From Paenibacillus dendritiformis (GTDB lineage Bacteria; Bacillota; Bacilli; Paenibacillales; Paenibacillaceae), in NCBI RefSeq assembly GCF_945605565.1, contig NZ_OX216966.1, positions 5,634,001 to 5,698,000 of the forward strand: a stretch of DNA of 64,000 bases, written 5' to 3'. The notes beneath the pieces are model-generated. The model had not been told where the DNA came from. It saw only the letters and a list, made by a program, of their open reading frames with translations, and ran no database searches. The translations under genes were made by a program, and so were the position numbers. Below are positions 18,015 through 25,790 of this stretch, piece after piece. How positions within the stretch are numbered: position 1 is the first letter of the stretch; each line of letters starts with the position of its first letter.

Positions 18015-18045
18015 GAAGGCACCGGCCGCCACGGCCAGTGCCTTC
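18015..18045 (+). terminator. Rho-independent terminator of the DUF368 gene
   Basis: GAAGGCAC and GTGCCTTC enclose an inner GGCC/GGCC stem, followed by TTCC. It begins three bases after the stop codon. Confidence 0.75.
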
Positions 18046-18082
18046 TTCCGCATATATGAAGTCGATCGTAGATGATGTGAGA

Positions 18083-18661
18083 TTATTGCGCGTCGGTGTA
18101 GCGATGATATTCCGCATGCAGCGGGCGAAGCTCCAGCCACCGCTGGAAGGTTACCCCTTCCCGCTGTTCTCTGCCCAGGAGATGCGCCATGTCCTGAATG
18201 CGGATGTCGGGCAATGACCCTCTGCCCTGGTAATGCACGCTGACAGCCAGCGTCAACGTATCCGGATAACCGGGAATCGCGGAAGACAGCCGCCCTTCCA
18301 TGGGCGCATTCCCGATTGGGTACGTACCGCGCTCGGGCTTGGGTGTGCCGGTGGCTTCATCCGGGCGGATCTCCACCCATACTTCCCAGCGAATATGTCC
18401 GCGGCCATTGCCGTACGGAACGCGCAGGCTTCCGCGCACATAATGATAGCGATCGTCCATGACGATCTCGCCGGCCATGAAGCGGCAGCGCTCCTCCCGC
18501 TCCCAAGGCTCGATCTCTGTCACATAGAATGGAGCCGAACAATCCGTATATACCCCGATAGCGGGCTTCTTCTCCGGCTTGCGCAGCCGGATGCGATGGC
18601 GCCGTCTCCTCCCGACGCCGGGCGAATTCGAGTTACCGTTCACATCATCAACCATTCTCAT
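18083..18661 (-). CDS. DUF2199-like protein
   Basis: A 192-residue soluble protein. The first 30 residues are basic and probably disordered (GRRRRHRIRLRKPEKK). The rest resembles DUF2199: YHYVRGSLRVPY, HIRWEVWVEI, PGYPDTLTLAVSVHYQG and the closing LLGREQREGVTFQRWLEL. The function of the family is unknown. The start follows GGAGGGAG. It appears monocistronic, converging on the DUF368 gene. Confidence 0.7.
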   Translation of the reverse strand: MRMVDDVNGNSNSPGVGRRRRHRIRLRKPEKKPAIGVYTDCSAPFYVTEIEPWEREERCRFMAGEIVMDDRYHYVRGSLRVPYGNGRGHIRWEVWVEIRPDEATGTPKPERGTYPIGNAPMEGRLSSAIPGYPDTLTLAVSVHYQGRGSLPDIRIQDMAHLLGREQREGVTFQRWLELRPLHAEYHRYTDAQ

Positions 18662-18956
18662 CTCTGTATCTCTCCCTCCACTAATAATTTACGCAAAATT
18701 TGGAAGATTGAAAGAGGGAGATTGTGAACATTTTGTAACAAAAATCAACAAAAATCAACACCAAAATGTCGAATTATTTTAAAAATCAAGCCTATCAACG
18801 CTGGTGTACATGAATACCAACACTATTTTTATCATCGCTCAGATTCGCTATTGGAGTTTCTGGGCTAACATCTTTTCATTCCCCGAAATCATAATACGCT
18901 CATGCTATCCGAAAAAACATTTATCGAAGAAATAGGGCAAGCTGTTCCCCGTATGA

Positions 18957-19150
18957 AATTGCTGCACAGGCGCAGCATTTTTAACCTCAATAGGCTAAAT
19001 TCCGAGAAAATCCTGAAAAATTACATTATTTCGCCATTTTGAAGGCTATTTATGCCTCGCCGCACGGTAATTGCTGTATTTTTGCAGTAATCGTATTTTC
19101 GCAAGGTTTTCGCAACCTCGTGTCAATGAAATTGCTGCATTCTTGCAGTA
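18957..19150 (+). repeat. array of 18-bp palindromes, cluster 1
   Basis: Three 18-bp imperfect palindromes, each preceded by AATT: TGCTGCACAGGCGCAGCA (18960-18977), TGCTGTATTTTTGCAGTA (19072-19089) and TGCTGCATTCTTGCAGTA (19133-19150). A decayed fourth, TCCTGAAAAATTACATTA, lies at 19011-19028. Start-to-start steps are 51, 61 and 61 bases. The same core length and steps recur in opposite orientation at 50564-50743. Confidence 0.7.
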
Positions 19151-19180
19151 TTGGTGGAGCAGATGATAGGGATAAAAACC

Positions 19181-19218
19181 GTAAAGAACTCCCGCGGTTG
19201 CAGTATTCGCGGGAGTTC
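19181..19218 (-). terminator. probable terminator of prkA
   Basis: GAACTCCCGCG and CGCGGGAGTTC make an 11-bp perfect stem. On the minus strand it is followed by TTTACGGTTTTTATC. It lies about 75 bases after the prkA stop. Confidence 0.65.
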
Positions 19219-19290
19219 GTTCTTCAATCTGAAACCTGCAAGCCGAACGCTTGCAGGTCCCCCACCATGCCCTTAGACACTTCCGGCTGC

Positions 19291-21186
19291 TTAGCGGTTC
19301 AACAGGCTGCCCACATAACGCAGCAGCTCGTTCGCGCAGACCGGGCAATAGCCGTGCTCCTCCATCAACCGGGCGGACACCTCGTTGATCCGCTTCAATT
19401 GGTTCTCGTCCGGCGTCTTCGTCGAGGTCGTAATTTTCACGATATCCTTCAAATCGGCGAACAGCTTCTTCTCCACCGCTTCCCGCAGCCGTTCATGGCT
19501 GTTGTAATCGAACTTGCGTCCTTTCCGGGAATACGAGGACAATCGGATGAGAATCTCCTCGCGGAATGCCTTCTTCGCGTTTTCCGAGACGCCGATCTGC
19601 TCCTCGATCGAGCGCATCAGCCGCTCATCCGGATCCATCTCCTCATCCGTTAGCGGATCGCGGATTTTTTTCCAATTGCAGAAGGCCTCGATGTTATCGA
19701 GATAATTTTCGAACAGCGTCTTCGCCGACTCCTCGAAGGAGTAGACGAACGCTTTCTGCACTTCCTTCTTCGCCAGATTGTCGTATTCCTTGCGCGCCAC
19801 CGAGATGTAATTCAGATACCGCTCCCGCTCCTCCTTCGTAATCGAAGCATGCTGATCCAGGCCGTCCTTCAACGCCCTGAGCACATCCAACGCGTTGATG
19901 CATTGCAGATCCTGCTTGATTAAGGCGCTCGATATGCGGTTAATGACGTAGCGCGGGTCAACCCCCGACATCCCTTCCTCGGAAAATTCGCTCTGCATTT
20001 CCTTCAGATCATTCTCTTTATAGCCTTCAACTTCTTCACCGTCGTACATACGCATCTTTTTGACCAGATCCATGCCCTGCTTCTTCGACTCCTTGAGCCG
20101 GGTCAGGATAGAGAAAATAGCGGCGGCCCGCAGCGCATGCGGCGAGATATGAACATGCTTCATATCGCTCTGATTAATCAGCTTGGCATATATTTTTTCT
20201 TCCTCAGACACTTTGAGATTGTACGGTATCGGCATCACGATCATCCGGGACTGAAGCGCTTCATTTTTTTTGTTGGCAATGAAGGCTTTGTACTCGGACT
20301 CGTTCGTATGGGCCACGATCAGTTCATCCGCGCTGATCAACGCAAATCTTCCCGCCTTGAAATTCCCCTCCTGGGTAAGCGACAACAGATTCCAGAGGAA
20401 TTTCTCGTCGCATTTGAGCATCTCCTGGAACTCCATCAAGCCGCGGTTCGCCTTGTTCAACTCCCCGTCGAAGCGGTATGCCCGCGGATCGGACTCCGAC
20501 CCGTACTCCGTAATCGTCGAGAAGTCGATGCTTCCGGTCAGATCCGCGATATCCTGGGACTTCGGATCGGACGGACTGAAGGTTCCGATGCCGATGCGGT
20601 TCTCCTCGGAGATCAGCACGCGTTCGACCGGTACTCGCTCGATGTCGTTCCCGTATTCGGTGCGGAGCCGCATCTGGCACGCAGGGCACAGATTGCCCTC
20701 GATGCGTACGCCCAGCTCATGCTCCACTTCGGCTCTCAGCTCATTCGGAATCAGGTGCAGAGGCTCCTCATGCATCGGGCAGCCCTTGATCGCATAGACG
20801 GCTCCCTTCTCCGTACGCGAGAATTGCTCCAAGCCCCGCTTCAGCATCGTGACCAACGTAGATTTGCCGCCGCTCACCGGACCCATCAGCAGCAGGATGC
20901 GCTTGCGCACATCAAGACGCTTGGCTGCCGAATGGAAATACTCCTCAACCAGCTTATGCACGGCACGGTCCAGACCGAATATTTCCTTTTCGAAGAAGGC
21001 ATATCGCTTATGCCCGTCAGCCTCCTCCACGCCGTGTGACGCAATCATCTCATACACGCGTGCATGAGCCGTCATCGCAGGTGCCGGATCCCGACGCAGC
21101 AATTCCACATATTCTTTAAAGGTACCGGTCCAGGCCAATCGTTCGCTCTCGGCGCGGTGCTCTGAAATCCGCTTGAAAATATCCAT
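19291..21186 (-). CDS. prkA: PrkA, AAA+ serine protein kinase/protease-like sporulation protein
   Basis: A 631-residue PrkA protein of standard family length. The N-terminal AAA+ domain has a Walker A loop GPVSGGKSTLV around residues 100-112 and a Cys pair motif CPACQMRLRTEYGND. The C-terminal PrkA domain includes KIRDPLTDEEMDPDERLMRS. In Bacillus, PrkA is a mother-cell protein that supports sigma K-dependent gene expression and has been described both as a kinase and as an AAA+ protease. GGAGGT precedes the ATG. In many genomes spoVR/yhbH follow, but here neither does, so it is isolated. Confidence 0.95.
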   Translation of the reverse strand: MDIFKRISEHRAESERLAWTGTFKEYVELLRRDPAPAMTAHARVYEMIASHGVEEADGHKRYAFFEKEIFGLDRAVHKLVEEYFHSAAKRLDVRKRILLLMGPVSGGKSTLVTMLKRGLEQFSRTEKGAVYAIKGCPMHEEPLHLIPNELRAEVEHELGVRIEGNLCPACQMRLRTEYGNDIERVPVERVLISEENRIGIGTFSPSDPKSQDIADLTGSIDFSTITEYGSESDPRAYRFDGELNKANRGLMEFQEMLKCDEKFLWNLLSLTQEGNFKAGRFALISADELIVAHTNESEYKAFIANKKNEALQSRMIVMPIPYNLKVSEEEKIYAKLINQSDMKHVHISPHALRAAAIFSILTRLKESKKQGMDLVKKMRMYDGEEVEGYKENDLKEMQSEFSEEGMSGVDPRYVINRISSALIKQDLQCINALDVLRALKDGLDQHASITKEERERYLNYISVARKEYDNLAKKEVQKAFVYSFEESAKTLFENYLDNIEAFCNWKKIRDPLTDEEMDPDERLMRSIEEQIGVSENAKKAFREEILIRLSSYSRKGRKFDYNSHERLREAVEKKLFADLKDIVKITTSTKTPDENQLKRINEVSARLMEEHGYCPVCANELLRYVGSLLNR

Positions 21187-21535
21187 ACTCTATACCTCCA
21201 TTGCTCCCGATTTGCAACACAGCCCTTCATCGCCGCTTCGCTTCGTATACGGTATGCACGTTTATCAACGATTGCTCATGCTTCTTACAGACTGGCCGCG
21301 CCTCGCGGGCTTCCTCAGCCCTGCCGGAGCGGATGCGTGAACAAAGTGTAATACATACTTATGCGGTCCGGAAGGATTATTAGCACGATAATTTGCAGAC
21401 CAACTTGGAGAAAAGCAAGCCCGCTCCGCTCATGGTATACTCGTGTTATCAACGATCCGCGGATGCCCATGACGCGAGATCCGACCGGGAAGTGCGGGTC
21501 GACCAATGTTCGGATGGATGAGAGGGGTATCGGAC
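21187..21535. other. 349-bp divergent intergenic region between prkA and the DUF2161 gene
   Basis: It carries both upstream regions. Facing right, an extended -10 (TGGTATACT at 21433-21441) could drive the DUF2161 gene about 95 bases downstream. I could not identify a confident sigma E-type promoter for prkA. No other gene is visible. Confidence 0.5.
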
Positions 21536-22348
21536 ATGGAAGCTTTAGACCATCGTGAAGCAAAGCCGGCCAAAACGGCGGCACGGAAGGAATCGGAGCT
21601 GTACGCTCCGTTGAAAGCATTCTTTGAAGCAAGGGGTTATACCGTTCGCGGCGAGGTGCGCCATTGCGATCTGGTCGCGATGCGTCCTGAGGGGGAGGAG
21701 GGGCAGCTGGAACCGCCGATTATTGTCGAAATGAAGCCTTCCTTCAATCTGACGCTTGTCCTGCAGGCGCTCGAACGGCAGAAGCTGTCCCCGCAGGTGT
21801 ACGTCGCAGTCGAGAAAAAAAAGGGAGGCAAAGGACACTCCGTCTCTTCCCTGCGCCAGCTGTGCGGCAAGCTCGGCATCGGCTTCCTGCTCGTCACGTT
21901 CTACAAGCGCAAGGCGCCGTTCGTCGAGATCATCTGTACGCCGGCCGGTTCGGAGGTGAGCTACATGGAGACACGCCCCGTGAAGACGAGAGCGGCCCGG
22001 CTGGTGCGTGAATTCAGCGCCCGCAGCGGGGATTACAATGTGGGAGGCACGACGAAGCAGCCGCTCGTGACGGCTTATCGGGAGAAGGCGCTGCGCGCGG
22101 CGCATTGCCTGGCGGACGGCCCGCTCCGGGCTGCCGCCGTACGGGACGGCAGCGGCGTCGGCGATGCGGCCGCCATCCTGCAGCGCAATTATTACGGCTG
22201 GTTCGAGCGCATCAGCCGCGGCGTCTACGCGCTGACCGGGGAAGGGCGTGAGGCGCTGGAGCGCTACGCCCATGTCGTGCGCGATTGGCGCAAGCCCGGG
22301 GCCGGGACCCCAGAGGTCACCGGCCTGCCGATGGCGGGCGATACATAA
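21536..22348 (+). CDS. DUF2161 protein, PD-(D/E)XK nuclease-like fold
   Basis: A 270-residue protein. The N-terminal half has a PD-(D/E)XK-like core: Glu in SELYAPLKAFFEARG, Asp in VRHCDLVAMR, and the Glu-x-Lys pair in PIIVEMKPSFNL, followed by LQALERQKLSPQVYVAV. The C-terminal half looks like a winged-helix domain (DGSGVGDAAAILQRNYYGWF and GVYALTGEGREAL). DUF2161 is annotated as a putative phosphodiesterase with no proven substrate. A longer frame starts at 21506, but GAGAGGGG before ATG 21536 fits better. No partner genes are nearby. Confidence 0.78.
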   Translation: MEALDHREAKPAKTAARKESELYAPLKAFFEARGYTVRGEVRHCDLVAMRPEGEEGQLEPPIIVEMKPSFNLTLVLQALERQKLSPQVYVAVEKKKGGKGHSVSSLRQLCGKLGIGFLLVTFYKRKAPFVEIICTPAGSEVSYMETRPVKTRAARLVREFSARSGDYNVGGTTKQPLVTAYREKALRAAHCLADGPLRAAAVRDGSGVGDAAAILQRNYYGWFERISRGVYALTGEGREALERYAHVVRDWRKPGAGTPEVTGLPMAGDT

Positions 22349-22367
22349 GAGGTCGCACGGCTACAGG

Positions 22368-23579
22368 CTACTCGCCGGCATAGCGGCCGAGGAATTCGGT
22401 TGCGGCTTCGGTCAGCCGCTCCATGCCCGTGCGGATCACGTCCGGCTCCGCGAATGAGAAGTTCAGCCGCATCGTGTTGCGCTTCGGCTCTCCGGCATAG
22501 AATGACGTTCCCGGCACGAAGGCGACGCCCTTGTCGACGGCGCAAGCCAGCAGCGTCTGGGAATCCAGTCCCTCCGGCAGTTCCACCCAGAAGAACATGC
22601 CGCCCTGCGGCTTGTTCCAGACGGAGCTGCTCCAGATGCTCCGGGACAGCTCTGCTTCCATCGTCTCCATTCTTTCCTTGTAAATGGAAGACAATTTATG
22701 GATATGGTCATCGAGCTTGAACACTTCCGGCAGCAGCATCTCGCTCAAAATCAGCTGGTCCAGCACACTGGTATGCAGATCAGCCGATTGCTTCGCACGC
22801 GCCATCATGCCGATAATCTGGCGATCGGCGACCGTCCACCCTGTTCTTAATCCAGGCGCGACCGTCTTGCTGAACGTGCTCGTATAAGCGACGAGACGAT
22901 GATCCGTCTCGCCCTCCAATGCAGCGATACTGGGCACGCGATCCGAAGTGAACCGCAATTCCCCATACGGGTCGTCCTCCAGGATGACCGTTCCATGCTC
23001 CCGGCACAGATTCAGCAGCGCTTGTCTCCGCTCGACGCTCCATACCCGGCCAGTCGGATTGCCGAACGTCGGAACGACATAGACGAACTTCGGCTTATGG
23101 CGCTTCAGCTTCTCGGCCACATCCTCGGGGATCATGCCGTGGTCGTCGCTGTCCACCGGGACGATGTTCGCTTGATTCATGCCCAGCACCTGCAGGCAGG
23201 CCAGATAGGTCGGATTTTCCACGAGGACCGTATCCCCCGGATCCAGCATGGCCCGCGCGAACAGATCCAGGGCCTGCTGCGATCCGTTCGTAATCAGAAT
23301 CTGATCGACAGCAGCCGGAATGTTCCGATGCGATCCGAGACGGGCTCCCAGACGCTCCCGCAGCACGGTCGTCCCTTCCGTCAGGCCGTATTGAAGCGCT
23401 TGCGGGCTTTGCTGCAGCACGCGATCCGCCGCGTAGCGAATCGCTTCCATCGGGAAGTATTCTTCGGCCGGCAGGCCTCCTGCGAACGAGATGATCGATT
23501 TTCCTTGCGTTAATTTTAATATATCGCGTACGGCCGAGCTTTCGACAGATGACACGCGGGTTGAGAATGAGTATTGCAT
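22368..23579 (-). CDS. PLP-dependent aminotransferase, class I/II (2-aminoadipate/aromatic type)
   Basis: A roughly 403-residue fold-type I aminotransferase of the LysN/AAT-like group that is related to MocR catalytic domains. The internal-aldimine Lys lies in YTSTFSKTVAPGLRTGW; other landmarks are SFAGGLPAEEYFP, QYGLTEGTTVLRERL, NGSQQALDL, YVVPTFGNPTGRVWS and EDDPYGELRF. Candidate substrates are 2-aminoadipate, aromatic or branched amino acids; none can be chosen from sequence. The frame opens at 23600, but an AAAGGG site favours the second Met at 23579. It seems monocistronic. Confidence 0.88.
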   Translation of the reverse strand: MQYSFSTRVSSVESSAVRDILKLTQGKSIISFAGGLPAEEYFPMEAIRYAADRVLQQSPQALQYGLTEGTTVLRERLGARLGSHRNIPAAVDQILITNGSQQALDLFARAMLDPGDTVLVENPTYLACLQVLGMNQANIVPVDSDDHGMIPEDVAEKLKRHKPKFVYVVPTFGNPTGRVWSVERRQALLNLCREHGTVILEDDPYGELRFTSDRVPSIAALEGETDHRLVAYTSTFSKTVAPGLRTGWTVADRQIIGMMARAKQSADLHTSVLDQLILSEMLLPEVFKLDDHIHKLSSIYKERMETMEAELSRSIWSSSVWNKPQGGMFFWVELPEGLDSQTLLACAVDKGVAFVPGTSFYAGEPKRNTMRLNFSFAEPDVIRTGMERLTEAATEFLGRYAGE

Positions 23580-23721
23580 TCGGCTATCGCCCTTTCCCAT
23601 TTTTCAAAAATGATACACCCAATACTTGTAATATGCAATGGGATAGAGATTGTCCGAAGTGCTGTCTTGTCGCTTGTAAGCGAATACATTATTATTCAAA
23701 CGATCAATCGAAAAATTAGCA

Positions 23722-23749
23722 CGTCCCTAATGTAAGGGGCGCTTTTTTT
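23722..23749 (+). terminator. orphan plus-strand terminator-like hairpin
   Basis: CGTCCCT and AGGGGCG (one G-U pair) close a six-base loop, followed by CTTTTTTT. The neighbouring upstream gene is on the other strand, so no known plus-strand transcript needs it. It might end a short RNA starting near 23600. Confidence 0.6.
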
Positions 23750-23769
23750 CGCGGGGATGGCCCGGACAG

Positions 23770-23797
23770 AGGTTTTTCCACATAGGTTTTTCCACAT
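23770..23797 (+). repeat. tandem 14-bp repeat with DnaA-box-like words
   Basis: AGGTTTTTCCACAT occurs twice in direct succession. Each copy holds TTTTCCACA (23774-23782 and 23788-23796), one base away from the DnaA box TTATCCACA. Confidence 0.6.
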
Positions 23798-23939
23798 ATT
23801 AGGGGCAATCTATCGTTTTTTTGTTATATCTATGTCTATTTTGTATGTTTTTTGCAAAATTCTATCCCCGAATGATAGAATACATGCTAGAATAGTAAAT
23901 GTTTTGACGAGATACGACTTCATTCGAGGTGATTAGACT

Positions 23940-24350
23940 ATGCAGCCATCCACGAATTCCACTCCCGAGACTACACGTCGCGCTCGAACGAAGACTAGCG
24001 GTTCGAATGCCAAATGGTTCCTTCTGTTCTGGGTCGTTATGATCGGGATTGGCGTGACTGCGACCTACTTCTACAGTGATCATATGAAAAAGACCATGCT
24101 GCAAGATTTGCAGAAGCAGACCGAAGCCCAGCTCAAGACCGTGCAGCAGTCCTACGAGCAGCAGCTGGCCGACATGAACAAAAAGCTGGACGAGATGCAG
24201 AGCAAGGTGGACACGTTCAACCAGCTTCTCACCTTCACGAAGGACAATGCGTCGGATAAGACCGACAACAGCAACAAGCTGTACACCCAATTGAATGAAG
24301 TGAAGAAGCAGTTGAATGATTTGAAGAAAAAAATGGATCTTTTGAAATAG
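23940..24350 (+). CDS. single-pass membrane protein with cytosolic or external coiled coil
   Basis: A 136-residue protein of unknown function. A basic, Thr-rich N terminus precedes one transmembrane helix (about residues 26-47, WFLLFWVVMIGIGVTATYFY). A long coiled coil follows, with strong heptads in QDLQKQTEAQLKTVQQSYEQ and KLYTQLNEVKKQLNDLKKKM. GAGGTG lies eight bases before the ATG. It is 15 bases upstream of the NAGPA-type gene and so probably co-transcribed. The positive-inside rule suggests the coiled coil faces outward. Confidence 0.75.
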   Translation: MQPSTNSTPETTRRARTKTSGSNAKWFLLFWVVMIGIGVTATYFYSDHMKKTMLQDLQKQTEAQLKTVQQSYEQQLADMNKKLDEMQSKVDTFNQLLTFTKDNASDKTDNSNKLYTQLNEVKKQLNDLKKKMDLLK

Positions 24351-24365
24351 CAGTGAGGCGATACG

Positions 24366-25427
24366 ATGAATGTGCGAGTGAAACAAATAAACCGGCTGTT
24401 CATGCTGATTACCGCCCCGTTCATCGGGATGATGATCTGGATGCTGGCTTCCACGCTGCATGTTACGGCGGAGGTGGATTGGTCCCCTCCTTCCGAGCCG
24501 GCGGGCTGGACGGACAAGAATGAGAAGCTGTACATAAGCTTGGACGAGGCGCAGCATACAGCCTCCTTCACGGTAGAATCCATTAAGAAGACGTCGGTTC
24601 TGTACAGGCAGACCACCCAGGCGATGAATGATATCGTCAGCACAGCCGGCACGCAGGCGAAGCGTCCGGAGCAAATCTATGACCGGCGCATCTCGGCCAA
24701 GCTTGGCACCGTGAAGGAACGGATCGACAGCGACAAGCTGCGGGCCGAATTGTACCGGATTAACCAGCCAACCTACCATGGCTATGCCATGAAGGTGAAG
24801 CTGAAGGATCCGTCCGCCATGCGCCTGACGCTGGGCAAGGACAAGTACGGCGGGGCCGAGACGACCTTGCAGGCCGTCAAGCGCTACGGCGCCGTCGCCG
24901 GAATCAATGCTGGCGGGTTCGCGGACGGGAAGGGCAACCGTTATCCGCTCGGCACGACGGTCATGAACGGCGAATATGTCAATTCATTCGAACCAACCTA
25001 CAAAGACTTGGCGTTCGTCGGGCTCGATGTCGGCGGGAAGCTGATCGGCGGCAAATTTTCGGAAAAGCAGCAATTGGATACATTGAATCCGCAGCACGGC
25101 GCCACCTTCGTGCCGGCGCTGCTCAAGAACGGCCGCAAGCTGGCGATACCGCAGAAATGGCAATCGTCCCGGGCTCCGCGCACCGTTATCGGCAATTATA
25201 AAGACGATCAATTATTAATCCTCGTCGCGGATGGGTATGATGAGAAGGGAAGCTCCGGCGCCAAGCTGGAGGAACTGCAGGCGAAGCTGTCGAACCTTGG
25301 CGTCATCGATGCCTACAATCTCGATGGCGGCGGCTCGTCATCGCTCATCTTCAACGGCCGGGTAGTCAATAACCCGTCGGACGGAGAACTTCGGGCGCTG
25401 CCGACTCACTTTTTGTTTTTCAAATAA
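24366..25427 (+). CDS. phosphodiester glycosidase family protein (NAGPA/DUF2233 domain)
   Basis: A 353-residue protein with an N-terminal signal anchor (about residues 10-35). From about residue 125 it has a NAGPA/DUF2233 domain: GAVAGINAGGFADGKGNRYP, RAPRTVIG, LLILVADGY and the terminal DAYNLDGGGSSSLIFNG. The family includes the mammalian uncovering enzyme, which removes GlcNAc from phosphodiesters; bacterial members are linked to exopolysaccharide or teichoic-acid processing. It presumably acts outside the membrane and is paired with the coiled-coil gene just before it. The substrate is unknown. Confidence 0.85.
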   Translation: MNVRVKQINRLFMLITAPFIGMMIWMLASTLHVTAEVDWSPPSEPAGWTDKNEKLYISLDEAQHTASFTVESIKKTSVLYRQTTQAMNDIVSTAGTQAKRPEQIYDRRISAKLGTVKERIDSDKLRAELYRINQPTYHGYAMKVKLKDPSAMRLTLGKDKYGGAETTLQAVKRYGAVAGINAGGFADGKGNRYPLGTTVMNGEYVNSFEPTYKDLAFVGLDVGGKLIGGKFSEKQQLDTLNPQHGATFVPALLKNGRKLAIPQKWQSSRAPRTVIGNYKDDQLLILVADGYDEKGSSGAKLEELQAKLSNLGVIDAYNLDGGGSSSLIFNGRVVNNPSDGELRALPTHFLFFK

Positions 25428-25532
25428 AATGAAATCAAGCAACGAGTTCCACAAAACCTAATAGAGTACCACAGAATGCGTTCGTCGCGCCGTGCGATTT
25501 TTCACGTTTATCATTTCCTTTTTGGCATGTCT

Positions 25533-25542
25533 TGGTTATAAT
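25533..25542 (+). promoter_or_regulatory. -10 element of the 32-residue peptide gene
   Basis: TATAAT at 25537-25542, with a TG two bases before it, lies about 15 bases ahead of a strong ribosome site. No good -35 was found at 16-18 bases. The leader would be very short. Confidence 0.5.
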
Positions 25543-25571
25543 GAGATTAGATCAATGGAGGTGGGCGTACC

Positions 25572-25670
25572 ATGACGACGACGTTCTGGATTATCGTGCT
25601 CGTGATGGCCATGTTCTTGACAGCTATTTTAACGGCTGGTTATAACGACGATAAGACCAAAGGCTTATAA
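25572..25670 (+). CDS. 32-residue membrane peptide
   Basis: A short gene with full expression signals: TATAAT at 25537, GGAGGTGGG at 25557-25565, ATG at 25572, TAA at 25668-25670 and a terminator ten bases later. The product begins MTTTFWIIVLVMAMFLTAIL and ends in a hydrophilic AGYNDDKTKGL tail, that is, one transmembrane helix with a charged C terminus. I do not recognise it. Small one-helix peptides often act as accessory subunits of membrane complexes, but there is no evidence for a partner here. Confidence 0.75.
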   Translation: MTTTFWIIVLVMAMFLTAILTAGYNDDKTKGL

Positions 25671-25679
25671 GAGGCGAAG

Positions 25680-25707
25680 AAGCTTCCCGGACGCAGGGGA
25701 GCTTTTT
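25680..25707 (+). terminator. terminator of the 32-residue peptide gene
   Basis: AAGCTTCCC and GGGGAGCTT (one G-U pair) around GGACGCA, with TTTTT at 25703-25707. Confidence 0.85.
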
Positions 25708-25745
25708 CTGTGCCTGGACAAGCCGAATCATGGTACCGGAAGCCA

Positions 25746-25777
25746 AAGAAAAGCCGCGGCACTTTCAGCCGCGGCTT
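25746..25777 (-). terminator. terminator of the discoidin/FN3 protein gene
   Basis: On the minus strand AAGCCGCGGC and GCCGCGGCTT form a 10-bp perfect stem followed by TTCTTT. It lies 14 bases past the stop. Confidence 0.85.
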
Positions 25778-25790
25778 CATTCGACAGGAG

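Larger units (their letters stand above)
18662..19290. other. 629-bp AT-rich intergenic gap with palindrome array
   Basis: No frame here has a ribosome site or recognisable product. The first 290 bases are AT-rich with nothing assignable. The second half holds an array of 18-bp palindromes (described separately) and a hairpin that probably terminates prkA. Confidence 0.7.
23580..23939. other. 360-bp intergenic region
   Basis: It contains an orphan plus-strand terminator-like hairpin and a tandem 14-bp repeat with two DnaA-box-like words, both listed separately. The last 100 bases before the coiled-coil gene are very AT-rich. No coding frame is supported. Confidence 0.5.

Noticed and set aside
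19291..21186. prkA considered as part of a spoVR/yhbH operon
   Set aside because: No such genes flank it here; the next genes on both sides are unrelated and a terminator-like hairpin follows.
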